Assembly (NCBI GenBank): GCA_902984215.1
Contig: CADWAF010005575.1
Location: 1-27,329, forward strand
Origin: Willaertia magna
Taxonomy: Eukaryota > Heterolobosea > Eutetramitea > Acrasida > Naegleriidae
Direction of reading: 5' to 3'
Length of the DNA stretch: 27,329 nt
Every line of letters begins with the position of its first letter. The stretch's first letter is position 1. The notes under the pieces were generated by a model, which worked only from the letters and a program-made list of their open reading frames with translations, was not told where the DNA came from and did no database searches. Positions 8,285 to 19,074 of the stretch are shown here, in pieces. A program made the translations under genes and the position numbers.

Positions 8285-9628
8285 TTAACCACAACAACCA
8301 CGTCCCTTTCCATTATTATTATTGTTATCATCTTTATTTTCTAATGCCTTTTTATTTCCAATAATATTTAAATCTGATTTATTTAAATCACCTAATTGTT
8401 GACTATTTTGTAAATTCATTGTACTTGTAATGCTCATTATATGTGAAACTAAAAATTCAAATGCATTTTCTATATTTATATTCTTTTTGGCTATATTTAT
8501 TTAATTAATTTTAAATATTGTATTTTAAATAAAAATTCCAAAAATTAATTTTAAAATTTAATAAATTACAATATAAATTCCAATAAAATCATTTAATTAT
8601 TTCAATAAATATTTTAAATAAAATTAAATAAAATTAAAAAAATTAAAAATAAACTAAAATAAATTAAAATAAATTAAAACTTACCTGACGTCTCAAACCA
8701 AGCAACAAATCCATTCTCCTTCGCAAATTTATTCATTTTATTCTTATCAATCGTAATTTCCGGTAAATCGCACTTATTCGCCAATAAAATCATTGGTATA
8801 GGCACTCCATCACCACTATGATTCCCGCCAATTCCATTCCCGCCAATATTACCGTTATCTACATTCGGTAACACTACCTTTGAATTAATATCATCCCGCC
8901 ATTTTTTAACGTTATCCAAAGTGGAAGGACGTGAAATATCAAAACAAACGACAGCAGCAATTGCATATTTATAATAAACCCTTGTCATTGCTCCAAATCT
9001 TTCGTGACCAGCGATATCCCATAATTGTAAAGAAACATTTGTATTATCATTGTAATCTAAATGTTTTAAACAAAAATCTACGCCAATGGTAATTCTATAA
9101 TTACTTGTAAATTCTCCTGTACAATATCTTCTAATTAAACTGTTTTTATATTTTTTTTTATAAATATTTGTTTAAATTATTTGTTTAAATTATTTGTTTT
9201 AATAGTTTTATTTTTTATTTTTATTTTAAAGAAATTGATAAAAAATAAATTAAATAAATAGAGAAATTAAATAATTACCTTGTTTTACCAACGGCATAAT
9301 CACCTACAACTAAAATTTTATATAAATGAGTATTTTCCTTTTCTGTAATATTATTATTATTTTTATTTGTTGAAAAGACAATATCTTTATTATTATTTCC
9401 ATTATTAGTCATTCTTTTATTATTTTTAGAAGAAGAAGAAGAAGAATAAGAAGAAATATCTAATTCATCATTTGTTGTTGGAAAGGTAGGTGTAATAGTA
9501 GTATTGATATTGATAGTATTGTCATTAGTTAAATTGTTATTGGTTGTTGTTAGTTGATGATGGTCTTGATATTGAAAATTAATGATATCTTCATCGTCGT
9601 CATTGTTTACTAGGTCATTTTCATTCAT
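8285..9628 (-). CDS. Rab32-family small GTPase with N-terminal extension and Gln-to-His in the catalytic loop (3 exons)
   Basis: Rab32-type GTPases direct traffic to lysosome-related organelles and mitochondria-associated membranes. Exons on the minus strand are 9628-9279, 9139-8685 and 8490-8285, giving 336 residues. An acidic, Asn/Ser/Thr-rich extension of about 100 residues precedes the G domain. The P-loop is GDYAVGKTS (109-117, split by intron 1). Switch I is YRITIGVDF, and the nucleotide motifs are NKCD and ETSAK (the latter across intron 2). Rab32-subfamily features are DIAG-ERFG with Ile after Asp, MTRVYYK, VCFDISRPST, and WFETSAKKNINIENA. The G3 motif reads DIAGHERFG, with His162 (codon 9006-9004) where the catalytic Gln is expected. 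A Gly/Asn-rich insertion (about 20 residues) enlarges the loop before PIPMILLANKCD. The C-terminus GRGCCG supplies two prenylatable Cys. The family call is strong; the exact paralogue is unclear. Confidence 0.92.
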
Positions 9629-10137
9629 TTTTTTTTTTTATTTTTTTTTTTTTAATTTAAAGCTCCGAGATTTTTGCAATTACAAAATTGTAGTCTCCCA
9701 GTTGGAAAATGAATTTGTTTTCATTAATTTGCGAAAAGAATTAATTTGAGTTTTTGATATGCATTATTATTGTTAATTAATAATGAAACCAATTAAAATT
9801 TTAAAAAGGTTTATCTAGGTTTTTGGGTTTCCTTAAAATTTATGTGTAGCTACAATTCAGTGTAGGATTTTGAAATTACAAAATATTTTGAATACTTATT
9901 TGTTCTTCAAGAAATTCTTCAAATGGTTCTTCTTAAAAAAGATCATGACTCTGTAATCCTTTATTTAAAAATTTAAAAAAAAAAATAATTTTCAAAAAAA
10001 AAAATCTTTAAGCCTATCTATTGCTAGCCACAGCCAAAAAGGCAATCAAACAAAACCCCATCAACACTTTTTCACTTTTGGATCCGATCAAACAAACAAA
10101 ACATAATAAAACAAAAACAATAAATAAAATATCCCTA
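9629..10137. promoter_or_regulatory. Divergent promoter region between the Rab and phosphoglucomutase genes
   Basis: The two genes are transcribed away from each other from this 509-bp gap. Next to the phosphoglucomutase gene, the motif TTTAAGCCTATCTATT followed by GCTAGCC (10007-10029) sits immediately after a poly-A run. A near-identical arrangement lies upstream of the Rpn5 gene (21804-21829). The frame is open from 10021 to the phosphoglucomutase ATG but contains no upstream ATG, so it is taken as 5' leader. Confidence 0.5.
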
Positions 10138-11883
10138 ATGCATATTCAAAGAGTTGAAACTACTCCCATTGAAGGACAAAAGATGGGTACAAGTGGTTTA
10201 CGTAAAAAAGTTAAAGTCGTCGCTTCAACTCCACACTTTTTAGAAAATTTTATTCAAAGCGTTTTTAATTTTATTTTAAATAAAGAAAATCAAATCATTA
10301 CTGAAAATAAAGATAATGAAAACAATACTTTTTATCAACTAGTTATTGGTGGAGATGGTCGTTATTATAATAAACAAGCCATTCAAACAATTTTAGAAGT
10401 TTTATATGCGAATTGCGTAAATTTAAAAATCAAAGTTCACGTATTGATTGGACAGAATGGTTTGGTTTCAACTCCCGCCGTAAGTTGTATGATTAGAAAA
10501 TATAAAGCAGAATTGGGCGGGTTGATATTAACGGCTAGTCATAATCCTGGTGGTGAACAAAATGATTGGGGTATTAAATATAATACTCCAAATGGTGGAC
10601 CAGCTCCTGAAAAGGTAACGGATAAGATTTTTGAAATATCTCAAAATATTAAGGAATATTTTATTTGTAAAGATTTACCAAATATTGATTTATCTCAAGT
10701 AAATGATAAAGCTTTTGGAAGTGACTATTTAAAAGTTTCCATTATAGATGCTGTAAATGACTATTTTGAATTATTAAATACAATTTTTGACATGAATGCC
10801 ATTAAAGAGTTACTTTCCAATCATGATTTTAATTTCCTTTTTGATGCAATGCATGGCGTTACTGGTTTGTATGCAAAAAGAATTTTACATGATCAATTGG
10901 GCGCCAAAACTGAAAATTTACTCAATTGTGATCCAAAAGAAGATTTTGGCGGGGGTCACCCAGATCCAAATCTAACCTATGCTGAAGAATTAGTGAAACG
11001 AGTATTAAAAGATGAAGAAAGTAAATTTGATTTTGGTGCTGCATCTGACGGTGATGGTGATAGAAATATGGTTCTTGGTAAACATTTCTTTGTTAATCCA
11101 TCAGATTCAGTTGCAATTATTGCAGATTATGCACAAAAATGTATTCCTTATTTTAAAAAGAATTCAATTAAGGGTTTAGCCAGAAGTATGCCAACATCTA
11201 CTGCTATAGATCGTGTAGCAAAAGAGTTGGGTGTTGAAATTTATGAAACACCAACTGGTTGGAAATATTTTGGTAATTTATTTGATGCTGGAAAGTTATC
11301 TATTTGTGGTGAAGAAAGTTTTGGTACTGGAAGTGATCATATTCGTGAAAAGGATGGGATGTGGGCAGTTTTAAGTTGGTTATCTATTTTAGCTTATGAA
11401 AAATCTATAAATAAGAATGTATCTGTTAAGGATATTGTTGTAAATCATTGGAAGAAATATGGTAGATCTTATTATTCACGTTATGATTATGAAGAGGTGT
11501 CAGCTGATGGTGCAAATAGTATGATGAATTATATTAGAGATAATTATGTTAGTAATGATAATACAACAATTAATGAAAATTCTTTATTAAAAGAGTTAAA
11601 TATTGTAAAGTGTGAAGAATTTTCATATTTAGATCCAATTGATCAATCATTTACTGGAAAACAAGGTTTTATATTTAAATTAAGTGATGGATCTAGAATA
11701 ATTTTCCGTTTATCTGGAACTGGTAGTGCAGGAGCTACAATTAGAGTTTATTTTGAGAAGTATAATGCAACATTTATTGAGGGAGATCCTTTAGAGGAAG
11801 TTAAAACTTTAGCTGAAATTGCATTAAGAGTTAGTAAATTACAAGAATTTACTGGAAGAAATAGTCCAACTGTTATTACTTAA
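10138..11883 (+). CDS. pgm: Phosphoglucomutase (alpha-D-glucose-1,6-bisphosphate-dependent)
   Basis: The enzyme interconverts glucose 1-phosphate and glucose 6-phosphate, linking glycogen and sugar-nucleotide metabolism to glycolysis, normally in the cytosol. The first in-frame ATG (10138) gives 581 residues in one exon, close to the usual 560-600. The N-terminal MGTSGLRKK motif matches the family start. The active-site loop TASHNPGG has the phosphoserine at Ser134. The Mg2+ loop is DGDGDRN (304-310). The sugar-binding loop is GEESFG (391-396), followed by SDHIREKDGMWAVL. The C-terminal phosphate-binding loop is RLSGTGSAGATIR. All catalytic segments are intact. It resembles the PGM1 class of eukaryotes and bacteria rather than phosphopentomutase/PGM2 or phosphomannomutase. 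The absence of introns, unlike its neighbours, is notable but not unusual. Confidence 0.95.
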   Translation: MHIQRVETTPIEGQKMGTSGLRKKVKVVASTPHFLENFIQSVFNFILNKENQIITENKDNENNTFYQLVIGGDGRYYNKQAIQTILEVLYANCVNLKIKVHVLIGQNGLVSTPAVSCMIRKYKAELGGLILTASHNPGGEQNDWGIKYNTPNGGPAPEKVTDKIFEISQNIKEYFICKDLPNIDLSQVNDKAFGSDYLKVSIIDAVNDYFELLNTIFDMNAIKELLSNHDFNFLFDAMHGVTGLYAKRILHDQLGAKTENLLNCDPKEDFGGGHPDPNLTYAEELVKRVLKDEESKFDFGAASDGDGDRNMVLGKHFFVNPSDSVAIIADYAQKCIPYFKKNSIKGLARSMPTSTAIDRVAKELGVEIYETPTGWKYFGNLFDAGKLSICGEESFGTGSDHIREKDGMWAVLSWLSILAYEKSINKNVSVKDIVVNHWKKYGRSYYSRYDYEEVSADGANSMMNYIRDNYVSNDNTTINENSLLKELNIVKCEEFSYLDPIDQSFTGKQGFIFKLSDGSRIIFRLSGTGSAGATIRVYFEKYNATFIEGDPLEEVKTLAEIALRVSKLQEFTGRNSPTVIT

Positions 11884-12498
11884 GTTTTTATTTGTTGAAT
11901 TATTGTTATTTCCCATGAATTGTCTTAATAAATTTGTAAATTATTATTGAACTAATTGCTGTCAGTTAGCAGTGCTTCATTTATTTTCAAAGACACAAAA
12001 AATGACAACAACAAAATCAACAAACTAATGCATTTGCAAGAAATTATTCTTAACTTTTATTATCGGGTTTTGTTAAATTGTTGAATAAAAGATAATAAAC
12101 CCAATAATTTTGTTGTTTCATAATTGAAGATGATAATTCAAACAGTTACACTGTAGCATGCGCATAAATTAATTAATTATTTTTTCATCTTTGATCATTT
12201 ATTCCCCAAGAAGGAACAATTCGGTTCCCTTTTCCATTTGAAGAGTGGTCTGTCTCATGATAAGAACAAAATGTTTAGGAGGCGGGAAATAATTTCTACA
12301 ATAAAGGCCTACGAAAATTAAATATATCAGTATCAAAAACCCGCCTTTTTTATTACTTGATACAAGAAAAAAATATCGTAACTTATTTTTTGTATATTTT
12401 AAAGAAGATTCTAGGATTATAGAATAATTTTCAATAAGCTTTATTGTTTCTTTATTGTCTTATATTTTATCATTAAATATTAAAATAAATTAAGAAAT
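11884..12498 (+). promoter_or_regulatory. Intergenic region between pgm and the cyclase gene, with paired GGCGGG sites
   Basis: These 615 bp should hold the pgm 3' end and the cyclase promoter. Two GGCGGG cores lie in opposite orientation: AGGAGGCGGGAAA around 12278-12289, and AACCCGCCTTTTT around 12338-12350. GC-rich words are rare in this sequence, and GGCGGGAAA resembles the E2F/DP-type site known from plants and animals. No ORF or RNA gene is supported. Confidence 0.45.
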
Positions 12499-15400
12499 AT
12501 GCTCAATGTCCGAAGAAACAGTGGCGATAGTAACAAAATACCTTCTATAAGAATTAAGGGAGGTGAAACTAATTCTGAATTACGTTCGGGAGTTAGTTCT
12601 AGTAAAAATTCTTCGTCAACATTAGGGAATAATTCTGTATATTACAAATTAGAAGATTCATTATATTCCTTCATAATAGCCTTAAAGATTGATAAACCAA
12701 TCCATTATTTAGTATATTTTTTAATACAAGTATTATTGATATGGCAAACTCTTTCTTTAGGTAAGATCTTATTTAAATTACTTCTTTAATCTAATTTAAT
12801 TAATTAATAGGTGTCCTTATTGAATTCAATTGGGGAGAATATGGTACATGGTTTTTTTCAATATTCGCAATACCCAGAACGTTTGGTTTCCAATTTGTTC
12901 CGTACAATGTTTTCATTGCTGTTGCTGTTCTTTCTTTTGTTCTTGAGGTTATTGCTATACTTGCTATATATTTTACTTGGGCAGCTCAATCTAAGGGTAG
13001 TAAATATTGGTCTAAGATAGTTTTAATTGCTAGAATTGTTTTTGCAGTTTTGCCTCTAGTTTCTATGCCTTCTATCTACGGTATGAGTGCTGCTTTTTTA
13101 GATTGTAATTATAGACAGCAGGTATTATTGGAAGGAAGTGATACACCAGTTTATGTACTAGAAAGATTTCCAACTATTGCTTGTTGGTCTCCCTTAAATG
13201 GAACATTCGCAGGGCTTGGTATTGCATTTATGTTTCTTCAAGTTCTTTTGACAAGTATTTCTGGATTTATTTACAGCGATACTTTTATTAACTCAAGGTC
13301 ATGGTTTGTTTTGGATAATCCATTGTTGATGACTTATATGATATCATCCAATCAATTGTATTTAATTGCTGCTCACATAACTCCTAGAGTAGTGAATTAT
13401 TTGAGACCTGCTTACTATCTTGTATTTTCACTGTTATTTATAGCCTTACTTATTTATCAACTTCCTTTCATTAAACGCCAAGTAAATGTATTTTATATAG
13501 GATTAGGATTTGGTAGAGTTGGTATTGGAATAGCTTCTATTTTAGCTACTGCTTTAAATACTAATAAAGACTGGGGCTATGGTCTAGGTTTAATGGGAGG
13601 CGCCATTGGTGGTTTTGCTCTGTTCTTCACCATTGGGATAATTTTTGGAGAGATATACACTAGGAGGGCGTGTGGAATAGGACGCGAGTTATGTAAATCT
13701 GCTGTTGAATTGAAAACCACACAAGATATTACTGACAATGTTTTCAGAAACATACATCTGTTCTTAAGATTTTCAATGAGAGGATCAAAAGATGACAAAG
13801 CAATATCTGGAAAATTTGTTAAATTAGTCATTAATCAAAGGCTAGAATTAAGTGCCTCAATGCTCGTTACCTGTGCTCTTTTAATTAGGTATGCCCTTGA
13901 TGATCATTCCACTACATACGCTATGTTATTTTTGGCTAATGCACAGAAGAAAAAAAAGGATGCCTTAAGTAGGTTTATATTTATAATGCGTCAAAGAGAA
14001 ATGGAACGTTTGGCATCAACTGGAGCTAATAACTTTGCTCTTGAACGTATTCTAGAGAAAGCAAAAAAGAATATGGAGCATGTTAGACAACTACACAAGT
14101 TATTTTGGAAAAATTTGACGTCTTCTCATACAGAAGATGAAGAAAAGTTCTATAATATTGCAAAACAAATTGAAGAAACTACTAGGGAATGTCAAGATAT
14201 ATTTAATAATCTTCTAGTGAACCATGGAAATAACAAAAATGTCTTGAGAGCTTATGCGACTTTTTTGGAGGAATTTTTGTTTGAACCAGGGGTTGCTGAT
14301 GAACTATACACTGAGGCAAATATTATTGAAGAAGAAGAATCTAAAAAGAAAGGAGACCAAACAATATATGATATATTTGGACGTAAAAAAGGAAGTTCAA
14401 AACAGCTTTTTACAACTGTGAATACTAATTCCAATGGAAACTCATTTAAAAATACTTTGAATTCACCTACTAGAGAAAAAGACCAAACCAACTTAACTGA
14501 AGATATTGAGTTTGATACTTTCAAAGGTAATGTGAATGATGAGTTATTAGAATCTGCAAGTAATTTTGCAGATAATAATTTGTCTAAAGCAGAAAGACAG
14601 AAAGAATTATTCAGAACATCCATTAACAAAAGAGAGGAATACACAATTTTTTTAATATTTCTACTTTCTTTAGGGTTGATTTCCTTACTTCTTCTAGCAA
14701 CAATAATGGGCTTGGGAGTAGGAATCGTGGATAATGAGAGAGGTGCAGTACATGTTATTAACAAAATTTGTTGGTTGTCACCAGTAAGTAATTGAGAATT
14801 TCTTTTCGTTTGGAATTTATTTAAATTTTTAGATATCGTACATGGCCTTATCTGATGTGAGAAACCTTCAATCTTTTTTGCATAACCATATGTTATTGCC
14901 AGAAGATTTACGTACTACTCTTTTAGAGCACAAAAAAAGGTTCAATTCATATTTAACCTTACTTAGTTCTATTTACACAACCGTTCAGAACAGATTAATT
15001 CCTTTTCCTAACCAAGTTATGGATGGTTATTTAAAACCAGATAAGCAATACACCATACCTGTAGTAAAATTGATTAATTTTACAGTATCTTATGAAACTA
15101 AAAACAGTTCAATTGCTGAGATGTGTACAGTGCTTCATAACAGCATTGACAGTTTATACGACACTTCTATTGAACGTCTAAATAATACATACCAAAGTTT
15201 TGATTTCCTCTTTCTATGTAAGTTATTTCCTTAACATTTTCTAACCTGTTTTTAAGGGTATAATCGAAAAATTATGGCTCTCAGTTTTGAACAATATTGT
15301 GGGCTTATGGTTGATGAAACAATTTCAAGACATAACAACCAAAAGATAATATTTATTGCAGTTTCGGTAACTTTTACCGTCCTATTTTTGGTTTATGTTT

Positions 15401-17729
15401 GTTTTTACACTATTATATTCTTGCTTCATGTCTCTAAATTCAGGTCATTAAGGAGGTTATTCCATTTAATTCCAAAGGAGGAGGCAGAAAAAATTTTTCA
15501 AAATCTGGATTCAAAACTAGAAGATAAAATAATGACCATTAAGATAAGTATGTTAACACCAAAAAGAGTTTTGTTGGGGTCCGTTTTTTTATGTGTAGTA
15601 GTCACTTGCACAGCTGTGGCTTTATTATTGTTTGAAAGCATACGTGAAATGGAAGTTAGGGATTTCGTGATGAAAAAAGTGGCACGGGGCTCTAATGTAT
15701 TGAAAAACATTCATAGGACTAGGTTCAAGTTGCTGGAATTAATAATGAGTGACTCCGTTTATTTAGGTTCTGATTTACAATTATACTATAACGAAGTATC
15801 ATCACATTTGGATGAGTTGACAACTGGTAAGTAGCTCAAATATAATATAAAATGTTTACCGTAAGAAGACTGGAATTACCTTAGATTTGGAGACTCTAGT
15901 AATGGCTTCCAATCCCTGGCCGTCTCATCTGACATTGAAAAATTAATATATGATAAAACTAATTGCACAAAAGACACCGCTTATTCTTGCTCTGGATTAG
16001 ACGAATTGATCAAAGAGATTACAGTTCAATACACAAAATTTCACAACGATGCCTTCAAGTCTGATATTCCACTTGGGACATTGTTGTATAGATACTCAAC
16101 CATTTTTGACTTGTCAACCCAAACTTCCACCCTTTTAATGAATGCAATGGTGCAATATGTTGGGCAATTTACATCACAAAACTATTATATGTAAGTAGAA
16201 AATACTAAACCTCATGTTATTGACTTTTTAAAGCTCTGCTGTTACTATAGGTGTTTCTGCACCTTTACTCTTGATAATTGCCTATTGTATTTATATTAGT
16301 ACAATTGCTTTTGAAAAAGAAGTTCATCAACTAAGAATTTTGCTTAATTATGTAAATTATGAAATTTTGGATTCTATTGTTGAGTTGCATTCATATATTT
16401 TTAATTATTCACTCACAGAAAAATCTGATAACAACAAGAGAAAAACTGATAAATCATCAAAGTCAAGAGCTATTTTAGAAGCTGCTGTGGCTGGAGCAAT
16501 TATTATTTCCAAAACAGGATCTATTGAAATATTTAATGAAGCAGCCCAAAAAATATTTGGCCACAGAAATGATGAAGTTATTGGAACACCATTTACTTCA
16601 TTGTTTTCTGGACAATCCAGATCCATTCTTCAATCAACTCTTAATACGTTCTCTAAATCAACCTCAAACACTGCTCAAACTCTTGAAGTTATTGGTATTA
16701 GGAAAAATAAGGCAAATTTCCCTGCAAGAGTTAGTTTATCCGTTTCTGTAATAGGTGATGGTAATTTTATTCTAGCTTGTTTCATTGAGGATACTACTGC
16801 TGAAAAACAACACGAATTGGAGCTTGCAGATGAAAAGAAAAAAAGTGAGGCACTTCTCTTGAATATTCTTCCAGAAAATATAGCTCTCAGATTAAAATCT
16901 GGTGAAATATTCATCGCTGATAAAATGGATGATGTGACTTGTTTATTCAGGTAAGTTTTTTTTAGATTTTACTATCTTGCTTATCTTTAAAAGTGACATT
17001 ATTGGATTTGCAGATTTATATGCTGCTATGAATGCCCAAGAAATAGTTCAAACCCTTAATACTATTGTGAACGGATTTGATTCATTGATTGAAAAACACA
17101 ACTTGGAGAAAATTAAAACAATACAGGAAAAGTATTTTTGTGCTGGAGGATTGACACCTGGAGATCCAGATCATACTAGAAGAATGTTACAATTTGCTAT
17201 AGAGATGTTTAGCGTAATATATAACTATAACGCAGATCAAAAGAAAGAACTGTCTATTAAGGTTGGAATTCACGTAGGTACATTAGTTGCCGGTGTAATT
17301 GGTACTTTGAAATTTGCTTAGTAAGTAATTCTTTTGACCAGTATTAATTTAATGTTACGTATTAATAGTGATGTTTGGGGAGACGCTGTTAACACATCCT
17401 CTCGTATGGAATCAACTGGAATTCCAGGAAGGATTCAAGTATCCAGACAAGCTTTCGAGAGAGTAAATGAGTTTTTTGAATTTGAGGAAAGATCAGGTGT
17501 TTATTGTAAGGGAAAAGGAAACTTAACAACATATCTCCTCTTAGAAAAATATCATCAAAGTCCAATACCTACACACAACTCAAGTGTAAAAGATATTACT
17601 AGAAGAATAAGGGAAAATAGTTTACTTCCAAGTCACAGCAAATTACATGACGTTATTAGTTCGCATTCAAGTATGAGTAGCAGAGAAGATCATGAAGAAA
17701 GAATTATTTTCAATAGTGAATATGCTTAA
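12499..17729 (+). CDS. Large multi-membrane PAS-domain class III adenylyl cyclase (8 exons)
   Basis: This is predicted to make cAMP from ATP at a membrane. Exons are 12499-12760, 12811-14783, 14833-15217, 15257-15826, 15866-16190, 16234-16950, 16994-17320 and 17369-17729, with introns of 39-50 nt. The joined frame has 1,639 residues. About 11 hydrophobic segments occupy residues 67-1200, including a Gly-rich block (FYIGLGFGRVGIGIA) and a cytoplasmic helical and acidic linker. This resembles the Tmc-like N-terminal region of heterolobosean PAS-cyclases. A PAS domain follows at about 1249-1355, then the helix LLLNILPENIALRLKSGE, then the catalytic domain (about 1405-1560). Asp1412 (FSDIIGF) is the first metal ligand. 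Lys1452 and Asp1521 (YDVWGD) are the adenine-selecting pair, and Asn1528 and Arg1532 are present. The second metal Asp position reads IQEKY instead of IGDAY, giving Glu1456. Domain calls are strong; a sensory ligand is unknown. Confidence 0.92.
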
Positions 17730-17746
17730 ACGCTTTATTTACAATT

Positions 17747-18290
17747 TTAAATTGCCTTTTCATTTGAAGCCCAAGGATAAGAGAATGCTTCTAAACCATT
17801 ACGTAATTCAATAATCTTCTTTTTTCCTTGTTCTAATTTTTCATTATCATTTGGGTAAAGTTTTTCAACTACATGATTTAATTGGAAAAGATCCATGTCC
17901 AATAAATCTTTGACCTTATTACAATTTATAAAAAAGTTGATGGAGATGTTTATGTTTGTGGAATACAAAGTGGGTAAGTAATGATACTAAGTAATGATAC
18001 AGTACCTTGTTTTCGATTTTATGAGCAGAATAATGACCAGAAATGACCCTCTTTTCACCAACAGGTCTAAACATATTAATTACTTCATTTAGTAAGATTG
18101 ATAAACTATCCATTCTATTAAGAATGTTATCATCCCATTTGTTTGGTTCATTGATTAAGCCCATAATGTCTGAATAAATCTCTTCCATTAAATGTAACAT
18201 TCTGTCAACATTTGACTTTGGAATTTTTTGAAATTCTTCTTTTCTAACTCCACCAAGACCTGCCTTAGTAATGTATTGTGTTTCTACCAT
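17747..18290 (-). CDS. Small helical protein, unrecognised (possible Mediator MED7-like)
   Basis: Two exons (18290-18006 and 17914-17747) give 150 residues from ATG 18290. The 91-nt intron has a less usual GTACTG donor and a TAATAAG acceptor. The joined frame reads HKIENK/VKDLLDMDLFQLNHV and is continuous. The protein begins MVETQYITKAGLGGVRKEE and is largely amphipathic helix with no Cys-rich or catalytic motif. The segment DSLSILLNEVINMFRP weakly recalls the helix ending in RPHQAR in Mediator subunit 7, but the rest does not match convincingly, so no name is assigned. It converges on the cyclase gene with only 17 bp between the two stop codons, so their 3' untranslated regions must overlap. 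The coding call is supported by in-frame splicing and the clear start. Confidence 0.7.
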
Positions 18291-19074
18291 TTTCAAATCT
18301 TTTTTTTTTTATAATTTCATGATTATCATTATATTAATTAGTATAAATAATGGTTTGAACATTGGTTAAATTTGTACAATGTACTTTTTTATATTTTATT
18401 TTTTGTTTTCTAATAAAAGAAGAAAACTACTTTAATCAAGGAAATGTTAACAAAAAGAAGCAAAATCAGAACAGATAAGAATTGAACCCGCGACCTCTAG
18501 CCCGTTCTGTTCATAGTAAAAATTTCTTAACCTTAATTTTTTCAGTTTTAAATCTAATATTGTTTAACTAAAAATATAATTGTGAAAACTACATTTTTCC
18601 TTAACAAACCAAAATTTTCAACTACCAGCAATGGTATAAAACATTTAAAAAGTATTTTCGAACACCTAATAGTTAAAAAGAAGCACTTCAATCCTTAGGA
18701 ACATGTTCAATAATACCTTTTTAAACACTTTCCATTTATCTTAAAAAACTAGATAATGTTTTAAACTTTATTCTTTCCATTTTAACAATAACACTTTCTC
18801 TATCAATTAAAATTGTATAATATTATATTGTATCTATCTGTTATAATAACTATCTATAAATATCTAAATCAAATTCTCAAGATCATTTTCAAATTGATTT
18901 TTAGTACTTTTAATGCTGTCATCCACTTTACAATAACAACTCGTAACATAATTATGGTTAATTGAGAAAATATGCTGAACCATTATTTAAAATCAACAAC
19001 AACAATAGTAAAACTATAGTAATTTAAAGAAGTAGAAAAAAAATTGATTAACTTAAATAGCAACACAAAAAATA
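18291..19074. other. Divergent intergenic region with a tRNA-like remnant
   Basis: This 784-bp region separates the minus-strand helical protein from the plus-strand unknown paralogue A and should hold both promoters. It contains the tRNA-like fragment listed separately. Beyond that it is A+T-rich with short repeats such as TATCTAT near 18831-18860. I see no other supported feature. Confidence 0.5.
18468..18512 (-). pseudogene. tRNA 3'-half remnant or tRNA-like hairpin
   Basis: On the minus strand this reads GAACAG, then AACGGGCTAGAGGTCGCG, then GGTTCAATTC, then TTAT and CTGTTC. The AGGTCGCGGGTTCAATTC part is typical of the variable loop, T arm and B box of a tRNA. The outer GAACAG/CTGTTC would pair like an acceptor stem. 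The D arm and a full anticodon arm are missing, the T stem is poorly paired, and A+T-rich DNA lies where the 5' half should be. It is best read as a decayed or truncated tRNA copy. Confidence 0.45.

Noticed and set aside
10021..10137. Extension of the phosphoglucomutase frame upstream of ATG 10138
   Set aside because: The frame is open but contains no ATG, and it overlaps the shared promoter-like motif; known PGM proteins begin near the GTSGLR motif.
15866..15880. Alternative acceptor at CCTTAG (15880) for cyclase exon 5
   Set aside because: It puts the exon out of frame with an early stop, whereas the acceptor ending at 15865 gives a continuous frame reading EDWNYLRFGD.
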